Below are positions 14,856-17,285 of a stretch of 17,285 nucleotides of DNA, piece after piece. The stretch covers positions 1-17,285 of the forward strand of contig JBLRWS010000051.1 of the NCBI GenBank assembly GCA_047921075.1. The letters are read 5' to 3'. The notes beneath the pieces are model-generated. The model was not told where the DNA came from. It worked only from the letters and a program-made list of their open reading frames with translations, and searched no databases. The stretch comes from JBLRWS01 sp047921075. GTDB taxonomy: Bacteria; Bacteroidota; Rhodothermia; Balneolales; Balneolaceae. A program made the translations under genes and the position numbers. How positions within the stretch are numbered: position 1 is the stretch's first letter; every line of letters begins with the position of its first letter.

Positions 14856-15355
14856 AATCAGCGGAAGAAATTCTCGAATACCTCTCCGCCAGGTTCCCTG
14901 AAACAGAGTTTGAAGCTCTGCAGGGAGATGTGGGGCCGATGAGGATAAAAGTACCTGCATCGGTCATAAAGGATGCCGCAAAATTTCTGCGTGATGACGA
15001 CCAGCTTCAGTTTAACACGTTGATGTGTCTCAGCGGACTGCACTATCCAAAAGAGAATGAACTGGGAGTAGCTTACAACCTACACTCTACGTGCCTGGGC
15101 CACAGCCTGGCAATAAATGTTCGGGTTTCTGAAGAACAGCCCGACGTCCCATCGGTAGAGCAGATTTGGAAAACGGCAGGCTGGCATGAACGAGAAGCGT
15201 ATGATATGGTGGGTGTTCGGTTTACGGAACATCCGGATTTAAGACGAATTCTCTGCCCCTATGATTGGGAAGGACATCCTCTCCGGAAAGATTACGTGCA
15301 GCAGGCGTTCTATCGCGGCGTAACAACCAAAGAAAACGGATCAGAAGTATTATGA
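14852..15355 (+). CDS. nuoC: NADH-quinone oxidoreductase subunit C
   Basis: NuoC is a peripheral-arm subunit of complex I (30 kDa type), here 167 residues and separate from NuoD rather than fused as in E. coli. The C-terminal signature is intact: W-ReAYDMVGVRFTEHPDLRRIL, followed by CPYDWEGHPLRKDY. It is joined at both ends by ATGA overlaps, with nuoB (14852-14855) and nuoD (15352-15355). An AGAGG element lies about 9 bases before the start. Confidence 0.95.
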   Translation: MKSAEEILEYLSARFPETEFEALQGDVGPMRIKVPASVIKDAAKFLRDDDQLQFNTLMCLSGLHYPKENELGVAYNLHSTCLGHSLAINVRVSEEQPDVPSVEQIWKTAGWHEREAYDMVGVRFTEHPDLRRILCPYDWEGHPLRKDYVQQAFYRGVTTKENGSEVL

Positions 15356-16491
15356 TTGAGCTGATTGCAGAAACCGGTGAGCGTCGTGAAATGACCATTA
15401 ATATGGGGCCACAGCACCCTTCTACACATGGAGTGCTCCGGCTTGAACTTGTACTTGACGGCGAAATAATCAAACAGGTAAAGCCTCATATAGGTTACCT
15501 GCACCGGTGTTTTGAGAAGTACGCAGAGGGAATGGATGATTTCGCGAAAGTAATTCCCTATACCGACAGGATGGACTATGTTTCGGCAATGAACCAGGAG
15601 CACGGATACGTGGTTGCCCTCGAACGAATGCTTGAACTGGAGGTGCCTGATCGTGTGGAGTATATTCGTGTAATTGTAGCTGAAATGCAGCGTATTGCCA
15701 GCCATCTCTTGGGAATTGGTGCATTTGGATTGGATCTCGGAGCCTTTACGCCGTTTCTCTACCTGTTTACCGAGCGGGAAAAAATCCTCGACATTTTCGA
15801 AAAAGTGAGCGGTGCCCGGCTGCTATACAACTACATGGCTGTCGGCGGGTTGATGCGCGATGTGCACCCGGAATTCAAAACAGATGTTGCAGACTTTGTA
15901 AAGACATTCCGGCCTAAAATTAAGGAGCTGGACGAACTGCTTTCCTATAACAAGATTTTTGTAAAACGAACGGCAAATATCGGGATTCTGCCGGTAAAAG
16001 TGGCGCTTAATTACGGTGCTTCCGGACCGGTGTTAAGGGGGTCGGGCATGACATGGGATCTGCGGAAAAATGATCCCTATTCCATTTATGATCGGTTTGA
16101 GTTTGATATCCCTGTCGGTACTGGCGAAATGGGAACCCTTGGCGACTGCTGGGACCGTTACTTCGTGCGGGTTCGGGAAATGGAGCAGAGCCTCCGAATT
16201 ATTGAACAGGCTCTTGATGCGATGCCGGAAGAGGGCGATGTGATGGAGGCAATTCCCAGACGGATACGAATGAAAGAAGGTGAAATGTATGTGAGAACGG
16301 AATCACCCAGAGGCGAGCTGGGATACTTTATCGCAGGCGATAATTCGGCAAGTCCATTTAGGGTAAAAGCCCGCGCTCCCAGTTTTGTGCATTTAAGTAT
16401 GCTTCCAGCCATTTCAAAAGGCTCATTAATCGCTGATATGGTAGCCATTATCGGTAGCATCGACATTGTTTTGGGGGAAGTGGACAGATGA
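15352..16491 (+). CDS. nuoD: NADH-quinone oxidoreductase subunit D
   Basis: NuoD is the 49-kDa subunit of complex I and forms much of the quinone-binding cavity with NuoB. The start chosen is the ATG at 15352, which overlaps the nuoC stop as ATGA. A longer frame from a TTG at 15265 would lie within nuoC and adds 29 basic residues not typical of NuoD. This gives 379 residues, a normal length. The N-terminal signature is NMGPQHPSTHGVLRL, followed by HIGYLHRCFEKYAE. The region from GSGMTWDLRKNDPY to YDRFEFDIPVGTGEMGTLGDCWDRY and the C-terminal IGSIDIVLGEVDR are typical. The next recognised gene is nuoH, so no nuoE/F/G lies between. Confidence 0.96.
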   Translation: MIELIAETGERREMTINMGPQHPSTHGVLRLELVLDGEIIKQVKPHIGYLHRCFEKYAEGMDDFAKVIPYTDRMDYVSAMNQEHGYVVALERMLELEVPDRVEYIRVIVAEMQRIASHLLGIGAFGLDLGAFTPFLYLFTEREKILDIFEKVSGARLLYNYMAVGGLMRDVHPEFKTDVADFVKTFRPKIKELDELLSYNKIFVKRTANIGILPVKVALNYGASGPVLRGSGMTWDLRKNDPYSIYDRFEFDIPVGTGEMGTLGDCWDRYFVRVREMEQSLRIIEQALDAMPEEGDVMEAIPRRIRMKEGEMYVRTESPRGELGYFIAGDNSASPFRVKARAPSFVHLSMLPAISKGSLIADMVAIIGSIDIVLGEVDR

Positions 16492-16526
16492 ACATAAAAT
16501 GTGGCCAATATTATAGAATGACATGA
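16488..16526 (+). other. Possible 12-codon coupling ORF between nuoD and nuoH
   Basis: An ATG at 16488 overlaps the nuoD stop as ATGA, and a 12-codon frame from it ends with a TGA at 16524-16526 that overlaps the nuoH ATG, again as ATGA. The frame would let ribosomes finishing nuoD pass on to nuoH, whose own upstream region has no clear Shine-Dalgarno sequence. It may be chance: it is very short and has no recognisable peptide family. Confidence 0.25.
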
Positions 16527-17285
16527 TAAGCGCAATTGCCAATACTGCTTACGCACTTCCCATTTTGGTTCATGCAGCCATACCACTTACAATAATACTG
16601 GTATATGCGCTGGTAGCCATCTGGGCAGAACGAAAAGTTGCCGGTTTTATACAAGACAGGCTTGGGCCGATGCGGGTAGGCGGCTGGCATGGCTGGGCAC
16701 AGTCGATTGCCGACCTGCTGAAGCTGATTCAAAAGGAAGATATCATCCCAACGGACGCAAGCCGGTTTCTCTTCAAGTTTGCCCCCTTCATGATGTTTGC
16801 CGCTTCCTATGCAGCATTTGCTGTCATCCCGTTCAGCAGCGGTTTTATCGGCAGCCATATCAATATCGGCGTATTCTACCTGCTTGCTGTAACGTCACTC
16901 CTGACGTTAAGCATTATTATGGCGGCATGGGCAAGCAACAACAAATGGTCGCTGCTCGGGGGTATGCGTAGTGCGGCGCAGATGGTAAGCTATGAGGTGC
17001 CAACGATCGCCACGGTGCTGTCGGTAATTGTGGTTACCGGTTCTTTGAATCTGATGACTGTAACCGAAATGCAGACGGGCAATGATATCCTTGGCTTTTT
17101 ACCCAACTGGTTCATTTTTCAGAACCCGTTTCTGATTGTGGCATTTATCATCTTTTTTATTTCCATTCTTGCCGAGTCGCACAGAGTGCCGTTCGACCTG
17201 CCCGAGTCGGAATCGGAACTGGTAGCGGGCTATCAAACCGAATACTCCGGTATGCGATGGGCCATGTTTATGCTGGCCGAATATG
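16523..17285 (+). CDS. nuoH: NADH-quinone oxidoreductase subunit H, 3'-truncated by window edge
   Basis: NuoH is the membrane subunit that connects the quinone site to the proton-pumping arm. The visible 254 codons start at the ATG at 16523; upstream in-frame codons run into a TAG, so no earlier start is possible. A first hydrophobic helix (residues about 11-34) is followed by the conserved cytoplasmic-side loop AERKVAGFIQDRLGPMRVG and then the helix-loop LLKLIQKEDIIP. Near the right edge are the signature loops MVSYEVP and ESHRVPFDLPESESELVAGY, with the acidic residues of the quinone/proton channel. About 80-90 C-terminal residues lie beyond the window. It follows nuoD with a 31-base gap. 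Confidence 0.95.
   Translation, partial: MISAIANTAYALPILVHAAIPLTIILVYALVAIWAERKVAGFIQDRLGPMRVGGWHGWAQSIADLLKLIQKEDIIPTDASRFLFKFAPFMMFAASYAAFAVIPFSSGFIGSHINIGVFYLLAVTSLLTLSIIMAAWASNNKWSLLGGMRSAAQMVSYEVPTIATVLSVIVVTGSLNLMTVTEMQTGNDILGFLPNWFIFQNPFLIVAFIIFFISILAESHRVPFDLPESESELVAGYQTEYSGMRWAMFMLAEY

Noticed and set aside
15265..15351. Upstream TTG start extending nuoD by 29 residues
   Set aside because: The extension lies within nuoC, is basic and unlike NuoD; the ATG at 15352 with an ATGA overlap is far better.
1..17285. CRISPR arrays, tRNA/rRNA genes, insertion sequences, prophage or toxin-antitoxin modules
   Set aside because: No spaced direct-repeat array, cloverleaf-like sequence, transposase or phage gene was recognised; every large frame not in shadow is a chromosomal-type gene.

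Overview
The window is a gene-dense stretch of bacterial chromosome. It looks like the Bacteroidota/Balneolota-Rhodothermota side of the tree. Clues are a HU-like protein fused to a membrane segment and a LysM domain, a short 'Aquifex-type' aconitase, a complex I cluster running nuoA-B-C-D straight into nuoH, and a general lack of Shine-Dalgarno sequences. The phylum assignment is an inference at moderate confidence. No tRNA, rRNA, CRISPR array, insertion sequence or prophage gene was seen, and no gap between genes exceeds about 190 bases.

Layout. (1) Bases 1-1529 (+) hold the 3' part of a secreted-type SGNH/GDSL hydrolase whose start lies outside the window. It ends at a bidirectional terminator near 1556-1593. 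(2) Bases 1635-3364 (-) are a probable three-gene operon: a small divergent HU-like protein, a HU-transmembrane-LysM fusion overlapping it by 8 bases, and a Dabb-family protein. (3) Bases 3365-3551 are a divergent control region with several dyads and repeats. (4) Bases 3552-5507 (+) encode aconitase. (5) Bases 5618-11268 (+) are a tight co-directional run: folE, cysS, yidD, hisI, an LCIB-type carbonic anhydrase homologue, an S4-domain rRNA pseudouridine synthase, and an alpha/beta hydrolase. (6) Bases 11341-13746 (-) hold citrate synthase followed 36 bases downstream by a degenerate response-regulator/CheB methylesterase protein. (7) Bases 13868 to the end (+) are the complex I operon nuoA, nuoB, nuoC, nuoD and a partial nuoH, coupled by ATGA overlaps.

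Functionally, much of the window is central energy metabolism: citrate synthase and aconitase carry out the first TCA steps, and complex I feeds the respiratory chain. The folE-to-hydrolase run mixes cofactor synthesis, tRNA charging, membrane-protein insertion, histidine synthesis, CO2/bicarbonate chemistry and ribosome modification.

The most interesting items are: the HU-TM-LysM fusion with its co-encoded HU-like partner, a possible physical link between nucleoid and cell wall; the CheB-like protein, which has lost its phospho-acceptor Asp and has Cys in place of the catalytic Ser; the LCIB-type carbonic anhydrase homologue coupled to hisI; and the aconitase whose third iron-sulfur cysteine is not at the usual place.
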